Of a stretch of DNA of 64,000 nt, positions 23,305 to 33,741 are shown one piece after another. A program made the translations under genes and the position numbers. Each line of letters starts with the position of its first letter. Positions within the stretch are counted from its first letter, which is position 1. The stretch covers positions 97,345,228-97,409,227 of the forward strand of contig OY720344.1 of the NCBI GenBank assembly GCA_963082975.1, written 5' to 3'. The notes beneath the pieces are model-generated. The model made no database searches, was not told the origin of the DNA, and was given only the letters and a program-made list of their open reading frames with translations. Origin of the DNA: Labia minor (Eukaryota > Arthropoda > Insecta > Dermaptera > Spongiphoridae).

Positions 23305-24040
23305 CAGGGTGCGGCAGCATAACTTTCTTTTTTCAGAACTCAATGAAAACTATTGTAGGCATCGGAAAATATTTATTTATTTTTTATAATGTAGGTACAT
23401 GTCTAAAGTTTTTATTTACATTGTTTTGAAGATTAAATCTGATAGGTGACGTCCCCCATTCTCCATACATTGCGTAAACCGATTTCTGGCGTCTGTCGTG
23501 ACTCTTGTTAGCATAGCAGGTGTTATGTTGGCAATTTCTTCTTGGATATTGGTTTTCAAATCTTGTAAGGTTCTTGGACGGTTCACATAAACACGGGATT
23601 TCAAAAAAACCCCATAGAAAAAAAAATCACAAGGGGACAGATCGGGAGAGCGTGGCGGCCATTCCAAATCGCCTCTAATTGAGATAAGGCGCTCTGGAAA
23701 GTGTTCCCTCAAAACAGCCATCGATGCTCTTGAAGGGTGTGCTGTTGCACCGTCTTGTTGGAACCGTCCAAGAACCCTACAAGATTTGAAAACCAACATC
23801 CAAGAAGAAATTGCCAACATAACACCTGCTATGCTAACAAGAGTCACGACAGACGCCAGAAATCGGTTTACGCAATGTATGGAGAATGGGGGACGTCACC
23901 TATCAGATTTAATCTTCAAAACAATGTAAATAAAAACTTTAGACATGTACCTACATTATAAAAAATAAATAAATATTTTCCGATGCCTACAATAGTTTTC
24001 ATTGAGTTCTGAAAAAAGGAAATTATGCTGCCGCACCCTG
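23305..24040. mobile_element. Palindromic (fold-back) Tc1/mariner element
   Basis: 736 bp with TA duplications at 23303-23304 and 24041-24042 and termini cagggtgcggcagcataa. It is two 280-bp arms (23305-23584 and 23761-24040), nearly perfect inverted copies (about four mismatches by eye), around a 176-bp centre. Each arm is the 3' end of a transposase gene, so the C-terminus is encoded twice in opposite directions. The left transposon end has been lost and replaced by an inverted copy of the right end. It would form a very stable hairpin. Confidence 0.92.
23416..23759 (-). pseudogene. Tc1/mariner-superfamily transposase, C-terminal part (DD41D-like)
   Basis: Encodes the last two catalytic positions of an IS630/Tc1/mariner transposase: FQQDGATAHPSRA carries the second D and SPDLSPCDFFFYGVFLKSRV the third, with 41 residues between the two Ds by my count. 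After that comes the C-terminal tail ending SDLIFKTM. The first catalytic D and the whole DNA-binding domain are missing. The open frame actually starts upstream at 23847, but residues 1 to about 29 are read antisense from the opposite arm and are not transposase. A spacing of 41 with D in third position recalls the rosa/VISITOR (DD41D) group rather than mariner (34) or maT (37). Confidence 0.85.
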
Positions 24041-24386
24041 TATATAAAGTATCAAAAAAAAAATATTTTTAAACTTGAATTAAAATGACTAAATTATATT
24101 ATCTTGGTTTTTATTTTTAGTTGAATTACTCAATTATTAATTACTACTATATTTTAAGTGAAAAATTTCCGACAATGAATATAAAATTAATACGTTGTAA
24201 ATTTCCACTTCCGGTTTCCGAATATACACCAAAAGTTGATGAATTCATGGTACTGATGCATTAAGTAAATATTTCATATTTGATCAAAATACGTTGAGTC
24301 GTTTATGCTATACACATCTATACGGACACACAATGGACAGACGGACACCCATCATGCTAAAAATACGTATCGTCGGTTGTTAATAA

Positions 24387-26526
24387 GTGTATCCGATCAA
24401 ACTTTAGTTTTCTCCAAAAATAATATTTGCATGAAATGAAAATTCATTGTGTCCAATAAAAATTTCGTAAACATTAGGGATTATCACACCAAAAAGTTGA
24501 AAAAAATCACTCTACTAATTTTTATTCTGGAAAAATATTCAATACTTATCATTCTTTATAATCATAATTTAAAAATAAATAGAATAGGTATTTATATTCA
24601 ATTAATCAAGCTACCGTTGAAATTTGGTATCAATTTTAAAAATTATTTTAATGAAATTTTACTCTCATTTCGGTCCAATTTTTAACCTATCCGGTCCAAT
24701 TAACAAATAAGTATTTAATTAACACAAAGTTAAAAAAATATTGGAATATTATTGGATCATTTGATGAAATAAAAAATGTTTTTATTCCTACTGAATTTAA
24801 TTATATATATATTTACAAATGCAAACCTCTTTATAGGAAAAACCTTTATATTCGAAATAAGTAATTCAATACTTTTTCCTTCTTTCTATTTCAATTCCTT
24901 TTATGTAAAAAATACTTAGAACTTCCTTAAATTAATTGATATTTAAATGAAAGAAAATCAAAGAAATTTATTAGTATATTTATTAGTATATATATATATT
25001 TTCTTACTAAAGAAAATAGTCAATTATCCCAAAGCATTTCTTTTAATCATGAGAAATTAGCAGCGAGTTAAAACATTTTATTCATAATAAGATTCATAAA
25101 ACATCCTCAGGCATTTTTATAATTTAATCTTTTCCATTATACGATGGATTTTTTTTTCTTTTATCTGTTTTTTTTAAGATAAATTAATTAGTTAAATGTA
25201 ATGACCAAGATACAAATTTTAGAATATGATTCAATTAATAGTGAAAAAAGCACTTTTCGTGTCATTCATTCAAACCTCATTTTTTACAATGTGTATGAGA
25301 TATTAAAAAAAAAGAGAGAAAAATATTTTTTCTCAATGGTTAATTCATTCATTATATATTTTATGGATGAGTTTTAATTAATTTATAGAAATTCGTTCGT
25401 TAGAGATGAAAAGAAATACATGTAGTAGGAAATATTTTTTTTATATATACCTATAATATAAGTATACATTCTTATATTTATATTATTTCACAAAGTAATA
25501 TTTATAATCTATAATGCTTCTTGTTTTAATAGTAATTGAAAAAAATGAGCTTTTAATGAAGAGTTATAAAATCACTTTGACATTTATTATTGTTTATAAT
25601 GTTAATTAAAATATAATAAGTAGAAGTATATAAAGAGACCTTCAAAATAACTAATATAATGTTTGTTTATTTGAAATAAATAAATAAATAAATAAAAAGA
25701 ATATGTTCCTAAACAATATTATTTTTCATTTCATTTGGACTAGAAAATGATTAAATTTTTTGATTTGAGGTTATGTTATATGGTAAATTTGTGTATACTA
25801 ATTTGTATTTAATAGCAAGAATTTAAAACACTCAGATTATTATTTTTAATTTTACAAGTATATATTTTAAAAATAAATATGTAATCATTTAATAATAAAA
25901 TTGAATTTTAATTTACAATAAAGTTACTGGGACAAAATAAGTAAGTATATAAACAAATTTTTTGCTAAGAAATGTCCGTTGGGTCATCATGGATTGTTCA
26001 CACATATTTATGTGTGGAAAGTCTAATAAGAAAGGAAGGAGGAAGAAACAACTGTCTGACAGAACATAATAAATGATCAAAATATCGACGAAATAATAAT
26101 AACAAAATAAGCATATAGTATCTTTATATATAAATGTTATACCAAAAGGAATAATTTATTATCTAATGAAATCTATATAAAATAATGACATAAGAAAATA
26201 ATTGAATATTTAGTTTAATCTTACATTAAATACATAAAATTAGAATACATTAAACACATATTCTATATGTATACCTCACATATCACTTTAACTTACAAAA
26301 TCCATTAGTATAAAAATATAATGTAATTAAATTATAAAAAAAATTAAATTAATAAAATAAAAATATTTACAATATTTTAAATTTTTTTAATGAAAATCAT
26401 AGATTAGGGATATGTATTCTTTGAAACATTATAAGTAATTATTATATAAAATAAAATTAAACGTAAAAATATAAACTTCATTAAGATTAATTTTCGAGAA
26501 GAAAGATGTTGTAACAACCGAAATGC
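24387..26526. other. AT-rich spacer
   Basis: Two kilobases with no coding motif or recognised repeat. The 78-codon frame at 24449-24685 is AT-biased and without motif. (TA)-rich tracts near 24985-25005. Confidence 0.5.
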
Positions 26527-26534
26527 TCATAAAG

Positions 26535-26737
26535 TAGGATGATCAAACGTCCCGTTTTTAGGTGCTCTGTCCCGGCGTCCCGAAAAATGTCTTCGGGGCA
26601 GCCTATTGTCCCGTTTTTTAAATATATAGGACATTTCGTACTTTTTTTCAAAATTTTTTCAATTTGGTTCTAAAAAACAAAAAACAAAAGGTAAAACGTT
26701 TGTCCCGGTTTGGTGTTTTCGAAATATGGGCACCCTA
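26535..26737 (+). mobile_element. hAT MITE, copy 1 (family hAT-2)
   Basis: 203 bp, left end taggatgatcaaacgtcccg, right end atatgggcaccctat-type, with an exact 8-bp duplication tcataaag (26527-26534 and 26738-26745). Nearly the same element is at 57542-57716, and the larger relative with hAT coding sequence starts at 46897. Confidence 0.93.
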
Positions 26738-26745
26738 TCATAAAG

Positions 26746-27148
26746 CAATTATATAAGTCCAATTCACTTTATTTTATTAGTGTTTAAAAATATGATTATT
26801 AAGGTTTATACTTTTACTTATATTTTATTTTATATTATTAATATATTTTAATCCATTTTTTTCTATTTAATTATATATTGTGCCTAGAGGCCTAGAGTTA
26901 CCGATTATATATATAAATTACTATGTTCCAATTGATTAATAAATAAATAATAATCATAAATATTATATATAATGACTTGTATCTCTATATAACTATATAT
27001 ATTATTTATATGTATATTAATAAGTAATTGGATATGTTTTTCCAATAATTTGTAATAACAGTTTCAGTTAAAAATTTTACATTTATAATAAAAAAAATCA
27101 CTTTGTTTAATAATAGGGATTATATTGATATAATGTTATTATTAATAA
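26746..27148. other. AT-rich spacer
   Basis: Nothing recognised. Confidence 0.5.
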
Positions 27149-27263
27149 CCTTTGCTTATGCCCAACTAAAAAGTGTGGGCGCATATGAACATAAGTAAGT
27201 AGTAGGTAAAGAATTTAATATTATTATATGCGCCCACCCTTTTTTGTTGGGCATATGTTAAGG
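27149..27263. mobile_element. Hairpin MITE-like element
   Basis: Arms of about 40 bp (27149-27187 and 27223-27263; key phrases cttatgcccaacta and gtgtgggcgcatat) are inverted copies around a 35-bp loop. The element is flanked by ataa on both sides, a possible 4-bp duplication. No other copy in the window. Confidence 0.55.
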
Positions 27264-28121
27264 ATAAAATTCAAGGTTTAATTAATATTTTATTTTCTAT
27301 TTTTAGGGCATTTTTTATTAAAAAGTGTATATATTAAAAAGATTTTTTATTAATTTATTTTCAAGTTTTAGTTTTTTTTATATTTATTTTTTAATATTTT
27401 ATTGTTGCTTGTCAGATGATATGAAACTATTTAAATTTGTTTTTCTCGAATAAATATCGGAATCACAGAACACAAGCACATTATATTGAAAATGTATAGA
27501 AAATATAAAAAAATTGTATTAATATCAATCATTTAAATTCACAAATTTTAAAAATCCGAAATTGCTCAACTAGAAATGAACTAGAATTACAAATTTTTAT
27601 TTTTTGTCTACATTTTTTTAATTTATATATTTTTGTATCTTAATTAACCCAAAATAAAGAAAAGAAAGAGAAAGAGAGAGAGAGAAATAAAATAAAAAAC
27701 AAAATAAAATTTGTCAATAAAATTTTAATTAAAATAAAATTTTTTTTAAAAGATTTCAAAAAATAAACTAATATATAAATAACATGGTGACATCATTAAA
27801 TTTTGATAAAGTCATCATTAAAAACATTTAAATTTTTTTTTCATAAAAAAATTTACTTTTATATTTATAAAATTTTATTTAAAATTTATATATATATATA
27901 GCGGGCTTTAGTATGACCAGACGTGTGTTAGTGCTAGTGCCGAAGATTTTCTTTAGAGCTTCAAACCCGCACTGGATCAAAGATTACACATCCATTCAAA
28001 CCAAAATCGTAACATTGATTCTTGGTCACACTGATTATTTATAAAAGACCCAGTATTCTAAAAATACTTTCCACAAAATTCTCTTCTCCAAAATTAAAGC
28101 CCAAACGTTGAGACTCAAATC
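27264..28121. other. AT-rich spacer
   Basis: Contains a GA-rich run (about 27660-27690). Positions 27900-28120 are less AT-rich, unassigned, and end at a Hel-A terminus. Confidence 0.4.
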
Positions 28122-28160
28122 TAAACAATACCTCCCTTACTATCGTCGGTCGGTAAAAAT
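28122..28160 (-). mobile_element. Hel-A terminal fragment
   Basis: Only the end aacaatacctcccttactat followed by cgtcggtcggtaaaaa is present. Confidence 0.65.
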
Positions 28161-29309
28161 AACAAGTGCAAATAACCCCAAAATAACTTTTTATAATAAA
28201 AACTTTCTCGGAAACCTAAATGTATAATATATGTAAATAAGTAAGATAACTATATAGGCAAGGGAAAGTTATATAACAAAAAGAATTAAATCAAAATCCA
28301 ACAAAACCTAAAAATAAAAAAAAAGCTATTTTGCGGACCATGGTAAGATTTATTTTAAAATAGTATATTATATTTGTGATTATTTTTTAAATTGTTCTAA
28401 TAATTTTATATAAAATTTATATTACTAGTTTTATAATTTAGATCAAAATCGATCCACTAGGAAAGGACTTTAATAACAATATTTAAAATTTTATATCCAT
28501 TATGTTCTCATTGCTTACTTTAAAAAATTAAACTTAGAATAATAAATATGAATAAAATTGGATTTATTCTCCATTGATTATTTATTCATTTAATTTTCTT
28601 CTTTATTATTTGAATTAGTAATACTAATTAAGTATTGTTTTACGCTAACATTTATAAAACTTTCCCAATCAATTAATATAAAAGTATCACCAATTATAAT
28701 TTATATTTAGGATATACATATAAATTTGAATTAATACGTATATGTTAATAGAAATTTTAAATTAATACAAATATTATTTATAAATCTTTAGATTGTTTTT
28801 AAAAAATGCTTTTATATATTATATTAACATTCATATAATATATCGTATATATAAATATAAATATTATACTATATATATTATATAGAAAGGCAATATTTTA
28901 TTTACATAATCCATAGAATTAAATGAGTGGAATAAAAAAATTAATCTTTTTAACACTTTTTATTATGCTAACATTTTATATTCATTGCATCAAAAGTCTT
29001 TTTTTTTATTTGAAAATATTTGATAATTATCTCGAAATACAAAATTCAATGAATATTAAACATACAGTATATGATATATATATTAATTTATATTTATATT
29101 ATATTCATATATGAAAAAAAGGCTTAAAATATGCTTGGTTAAATACGATAATTTATTAATTACCTATTTAATTTCTATTGAATTTTTTTCTGTTTATGTT
29201 TAGTTCATGATAAATTAAATAAATACAAATTTATATTTAATATATAAATTTTATCATCTTGAAACTCATAAGGACATGAATTATAAACAAAAAAAAATAA
29301 AATTCTCAT
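28161..29309. other. AT-rich spacer
   Basis: No gene seen. The 63-codon frame at 28923-29114 begins with a hydrophobic stretch but has the base composition of the surrounding DNA. Confidence 0.45.
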
Positions 29310-29317
29310 GTTATTAA

Positions 29318-29600
29318 TGAGCTAGACGGGGACTCTGCCCCCTGTACCCCCTGAAGTCTATCTTTTTAACCTCTCTTCTTTTTCTTCTTCTGTCAGTTTA
29401 GAGTTTGGGAGATTAGCTGCATGTAAGACCCTATCTTTAAAAAGCATATTTTCTCTTTCAGACAAAATCGTTTTTTAATTTTAGGTTCCCTATCTTTGTT
29501 TTGTAATTCTAACAAATCAGATGACCCTCCCTGACTTAATTTTCAACGTTCTTTCCTTTGCCTACTATTTTTTAAATACCTACTTAAATTTGATTTTTTC
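29318..29600 (-). pseudogene. Coding-like remnant ending in the hairpin tail
   Basis: On the minus strand one frame reads LSERENMLFKDRVLHAANLP followed by NSKLTEEEKEERLKR and a stop. Directly downstream lie ggggtacagggggcagagtc and ccgtctagctc, the same GC-rich hairpin found at the 3' end of the RTE LINE. I do not recognise the protein. It does not look like the RTE C-terminus, so the tail may be shared by two kinds of element, or this may be a different part of an element. Confidence 0.4.
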
Positions 29601-30364
29601 TGTAGCATTCTGGAAAAAAAATTTCTAACTAAGATGTAAAGTTAAATTTGAAATTTGTTGTTATCGGTTGCCATGATAACGTATATGAAAAAGAAAAGGG
29701 CTGTTTTTAGGGTTTTCCCGGCAATTAGTTGATTTTTTCTCGTCGTAAAACCATCGTTGGACTTCAACAAACATTTAAAAAAAGAATTGGCAAAATTGAT
29801 CCAGGCGTTATTGAGTTATGGGCTTACAAACACATTTTTCGATTTATTTTTATATTATACGTAGATACTATGATCAAATTTAGAAAGGTACACCAGATTA
29901 CAGCAATGATTAAAAAATTAAAAATGCTTATTATTTTGGTAAAATTGATGTTTTCAATTGACATTAGATTAGTGACCTAATAAAATTTTATAATATTAAA
30001 ATATATATTATTATTAATAATAATATGCTTATGTAACATGGGAAGGCATTTTAAGTTTTTAGAAGTTCTAATGAGGCATGGTATAAAAAATGCTGAAAAT
30101 AACTAGTCTAAACACTCCTTCATGTTAGAATATATAATTTATGTTAATTAACTTTAATAGGCTACTTCAATTCAAATAATCATACTTAGTACATATTAAT
30201 AAATGTTACAAACTACTTACTTATATATATTTAAGTAGTCTTAATTAAAGATCGAAATGTTGTAAATTATAATGTAAATCATATACAAGCAGTTCAATCT
30301 AAATTAGATCCTCTCTAATTACTTATTTAAGCATCTTATTTTGATTTATAAAATTTTAATAGTA
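29601..30364. other. Spacer, unassigned
   Basis: The 83-codon frame at 29729-29980 has no motif I know. Positions about 30035-30115 resemble 54045-54120 (part of repeat G). Otherwise AT-rich. Confidence 0.35.
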
Positions 30365-30568
30365 TACTTTATTAGTGCAAAAGACTTTACGAATAGTCTG
30401 AGGTTAGTAAATTTGACTCTCATTCTCGTGGTTCTAATTTTAAGTCCCGGACCTAACAAGGGAATCTTTCTCTAGCTGGGGTATGAGGTATGAGTTACAA
30501 CCAGCTTATGTGATCAAAATTGGGAAGCTAATTGAAATAAGAAGTAGGGTCATTCTATCAAGAAAAAT
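30365..30568 (+). mobile_element. SINE-1, truncated by Hel-F
   Basis: Diverged copy: gaggttagtaaatttgact head, cattctcgtggttctaattt region, aagggaatctttctctagct and ttgggaagcta. It stops at tcaagaaaaat where Hel-F begins (30569) and does not resume after Hel-F. Confidence 0.6.
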
Positions 30569-31159
30569 CTGGAGTGTCTCCATACGACTATCTCGCAATT
30601 TGAATTGTATTAAATAACATATATTATATTTAAATTAAATTTAATTAATTATAAATTTTATAATTAATAAATAATATTTATTAAACCAGCGCGTGTTTGG
30701 TTCTTGGTTGATGGCACCATGTCACTTGCTGGCGCGTGATTTGCAGTGTTAAAAAATTAATTCCAGTACTTTCAGCGTTTCAATAATATTGAAATTCTAT
30801 ATATAGCAGTTTTATACAGTTTTATAGTGAAAAACTATCAAACATATATCTTTTTTATTTACGGTCACTTTAGAGGAAAAAAAAATGAAAATTAGGTTGG
30901 TAATGATGATCCTCTTTCGGATGAGCTACATTTGTCAAAAGTTGATAGAAAACTACGAATTTTGAATAATGCACGTATCCCAAAGCTCAAACCCTTTTTG
31001 CGTAATCTTGTCTACTTCCATATACATACACATACACAGAGGCATTTTTCTCAACCTTAGTGAAAATGACTCAGGGACCTTCAAAACGTATAAAAACATC
31101 AAAATCTCTAAATCGAAAATTTTTGTGATCGCAACAATATCTCTGGCGAGATAGTAAAA
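30569..31159 (-). mobile_element. Hel-F copy, near complete
   Basis: About 590 bp with both ends: ctggagtgtctccatacgac at the left and tatctctggcgagatagt plus A's at the right. The 61-codon frame at 30969-31154 lies within it and is not a gene. Confidence 0.7.
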
Positions 31160-32217
31160 TTGAATAATTTACAAATTTACTTTATAAATGTTGAGGAGAT
31201 CCGTTGTCTTAATCAAAAAACACCTCTACCTCGTATAAGACGTAACCGATTTGATAGGTGTTGTTCATGTATAAAATGTAAATGTCTAAATAGCAGATAT
31301 TTTTTATTAGTGGAATGCACATATCAATTAATTTTGCTTAAAATAATGGAATTAATATAAATCTATACACATTTAAAAAAATTATATTTTTATACTTAAT
31401 TTTAATATTTTCATTTCATAATTGGATGTTGTTTATTATTTTTATTTCAATATTACAACTTATTATATAATATATTTATATGTATATATATATATATATA
31501 GATATATATATATATATAGAAGATATAGATTCAACTTGCTTATACTGGATTCCATTCAATCGAGCGTTCCCCCCTAGCTTAGGCCAATTTCAAACTCAAT
31601 ATGTATTATAAATGACGTAAAAAGCAATCACGAAGCTAGTGATTTATTTTAATCACGAAGAGAATATTAAAATTTCATATTTAAAACTTTTTTTTTCTAA
31701 ATGAATTTTCATTTTTTTTTCTTATTAACTTTTCAATTTTTCTTTTGATAATATAAATTAAAAATCAATGATTGACTTTCAACTTCTTTTTTCATTCATC
31801 TTTTCGATAAGGACGTTTTTTTTTCTTCTTAAATGAATCTTATGTCAAGAAAAATCTATAAATTCAATTAATGTTTTAATATTAAAAAAAAAATATTTTA
31901 GATATATACAGTTTGGAACATGTAAAAAAAAATATTTTTGCATATTCATATTAACAATCTTATTTCGGCATGGCACTTAATAATAATAAAGTAATAAGTG
32001 CAAAAAATTCATATTTGAATGATATGACATGTATATATAATACATATTTATATGTATATGTTTGATAGATGATAAGGACAACTCTCGAAACTCATTTCTT
32101 TCTTCCAATAAAAGTTATTATTTTAAATTTTTTTCATTTATTTTTTTTTTTATAATTCAATTCACAAGTCAATATTTATTATTTTTCATCAAAAATAAAT
32201 ATATCTATATTCTATTC
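31160..32217. other. AT-rich spacer with (TA)n
   Basis: (TA) microsatellite at 31482-31518. A 66-codon frame at 31160-31360 has several cysteines (RCCSCIKCKCLNSRY) but no recognised fold and starts at the Hel-F boundary; not called. Confidence 0.4.
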
Positions 32218-32275
32218 CAGGGATCGGCAACCTTTTTCAATATTCTGGCACATTTCTGAAATAATATAAAAGGGG
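32218..32275 (+). mobile_element. hAT left-end fragment
   Basis: cagggatcggcaaccttttt is a typical hAT MITE terminus. No right end was found; it runs into an RTE tail. Confidence 0.4.
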
Positions 32276-32282
32276 TGGGCAC

Positions 32283-32570
32283 ATTTGGTGATATGCCCTC
32301 TGTACCCTATTTGGTTGGAAGTTTATATGTAAAAGGTTTTTTCATCCATTTTGTTTCAATCAGTATATTACATAAAACATTTATTTGTTTATGTGTTCTT
32401 ACTTTTAATATATTTTAATTTAATCAGCAAATTAATTATAATTATATTATTATTGTAAATGTTATATATATATCTATCTCTGTGCTCTATGGTAGTCGAA
32501 AGTTATTGACCGCAACATGCACATTTCTCGAAGTGTCCCTTCATACATTGTGAATCCATCCATAATAATA
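32283..32570 (-). mobile_element. RTE LINE 3' end fragment
   Basis: Read on the minus strand: end of the ORF (gtagtcgaaagttattgacc region), the A/T-rich 3' UTR shared with 56990-57160, then ggatgaaaaaaccttttaca and a decayed hairpin (ccctctgtaccc). Confidence 0.6.
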
Positions 32571-32664
32571 TCGTAAATACTTAAAAATGATAATCCAATT
32601 ATGAGATAATAAAATTATTTATTCATATTATATAATCTTAAAAATTAAAAGAGTTAATAATATT

Positions 32665-32942
32665 TGGGGAGGCAGCTAGCCGAGCGTGTAGCATAACAAT
32701 TTTCTACACAAGAAGTCGGCGTTCGATTCCAACTAAGAACAAATTTTTCTAATAAAATTCAATATAACATCAGCTGCCTCCGGCTCCAGGAACTGTCAGT
32801 TCCTGGTTCTATACATGCGGAAGGCAACGAGAAACCACCGCATTAACATTCCCATGAAAAATTATCATGGCTGCGCAGCTTCTAAAGCTATCCTAGTCAT
32901 GATGATAGCCAAACTCCGAAACGGAGACGGCACCTTAAGAAG
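32665..32942 (+). mobile_element. SINE-2, tRNA-derived, with target duplication
   Basis: Flanked by a 9-bp direct repeat aataatatt (32656-32664 and 32943-32951). The head has an A box tagccgagcgtgtag and a B box cgttcgattccaact. The body has a short hairpin (ggaactgtcagttcc), a core ggcaacgagaaaccacc and attcccatgaaaa. The core is shared with the second copy at 33444-33730. Internal pol III promoter expected. Confidence 0.85.
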
Positions 32943-33443
32943 AATAATATTCGAAATGTGAATGTTTTCAGTGTTTTATAAATAATTTAAAAAGTCCAAT
33001 ATTAGAAAAATATAATAAAATATAAATATAAATATAACATAAAAAATAAAAACATAAATATTCTTTGAATGACAACATGTATATATCAAATTTTAAAAAT
33101 TAATATCTGAGATATACAAGAATATTGTAATGTAATTTCATCGAAATGTGTTCATCCAATTTTGAGTCTATAACGTCAAAATTTCCTGACAGAAAGACTT
33201 AATTTCTGCGGTTATTGAATATATATTGATAAAAATAGAGGTATAGTATGTTCTTTTAAATTATTTGAATCGGTGAATCAGGTATTAATATTACCAGCCA
33301 AACCCAATTGTAATAAAAAATTAAAAAATTGTAAAATTTTTAAAGTATATAAAAATAAATTGTATAAATTTGTTAAAGGGTCGAGCGATATGATTAAAAT
33401 AATTTTATGATATACAGCTATAATTTGAAACTTGAGGGTTAAT

Positions 33444-33730
33444 TTTTTTTTTTCGTTGTCGATAACTTCCTAGCGGAAGTGTCGTGGCCCTAATAACTCC
33501 ACAGGAGTCATAGGGTGTTCATGGGAAAATTTGACCGAAGTGGTTTCCCCTTGCCTTCTTCGGTGGGGCAGCCGATGTTAAATTTGAATTAGATTTATAT
33601 TTATTTATTAATTAAATTAATTAATTAAATCAATTAAATAAATATATAATCTTGAGTTCTATGCTGGGATTCGAACTCAGGCTTTCTGTGTAGAAATCTA
33701 GTACTCTACCCACTTAGCCATGCTGCCCCC
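33444..33730 (-). mobile_element. SINE-2 relative, minus strand, with target duplication
   Basis: Flanked by the 11-bp repeat tgagggttaat (33433-33443 and 33731-33741). Minus-strand head: A box tggctaagtgggtagagt and B box gagttcgaatccc, both close to functional tRNA consensus. The core ggcaaggggaaaccactt and the attttcccatgaac region match the SINE at 32665. The poly-T at its left end is the A tail. Confidence 0.85.
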
Positions 33731-33741
33731 TGAGGGTTAAT

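Larger units (their letters stand above)
23226..24386 (-). mobile_element. Hel-A, diverged copy split by a fold-back element
   Basis: 23226-23302 and 24043-24386 are the two parts of a diverged Hel-A: tggccaggcac near one end, then ccacttccggtttccg and a shortened tandem tract (cacaatggacagacggacac), ending near cgtcggttg. The uninterrupted relative is 53226-53731, which matches across the junction. Confidence 0.6.

Noticed and set aside
23737..23961. Separate plus-strand gene in the fold-back element
   Set aside because: It is the mirror copy of the transposase C-terminus in the right arm, in a frame started by chance.
28923..29114. Small secreted or membrane peptide
   Set aside because: Hydrophobicity follows from A/T-rich codons (Phe, Leu, Ile, Tyr); no supporting signal.
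29729..29980. 83-codon open frame as a gene
   Set aside because: No recognised motif, no copy, and no upstream or downstream gene signals. Could be an exon or a relic but cannot be supported.
31160..31360. Cysteine-containing 66-codon frame as a toxin-like or zinc peptide
   Set aside because: Starts at the border of Hel-F, no signal peptide, cysteines not in a known spacing.
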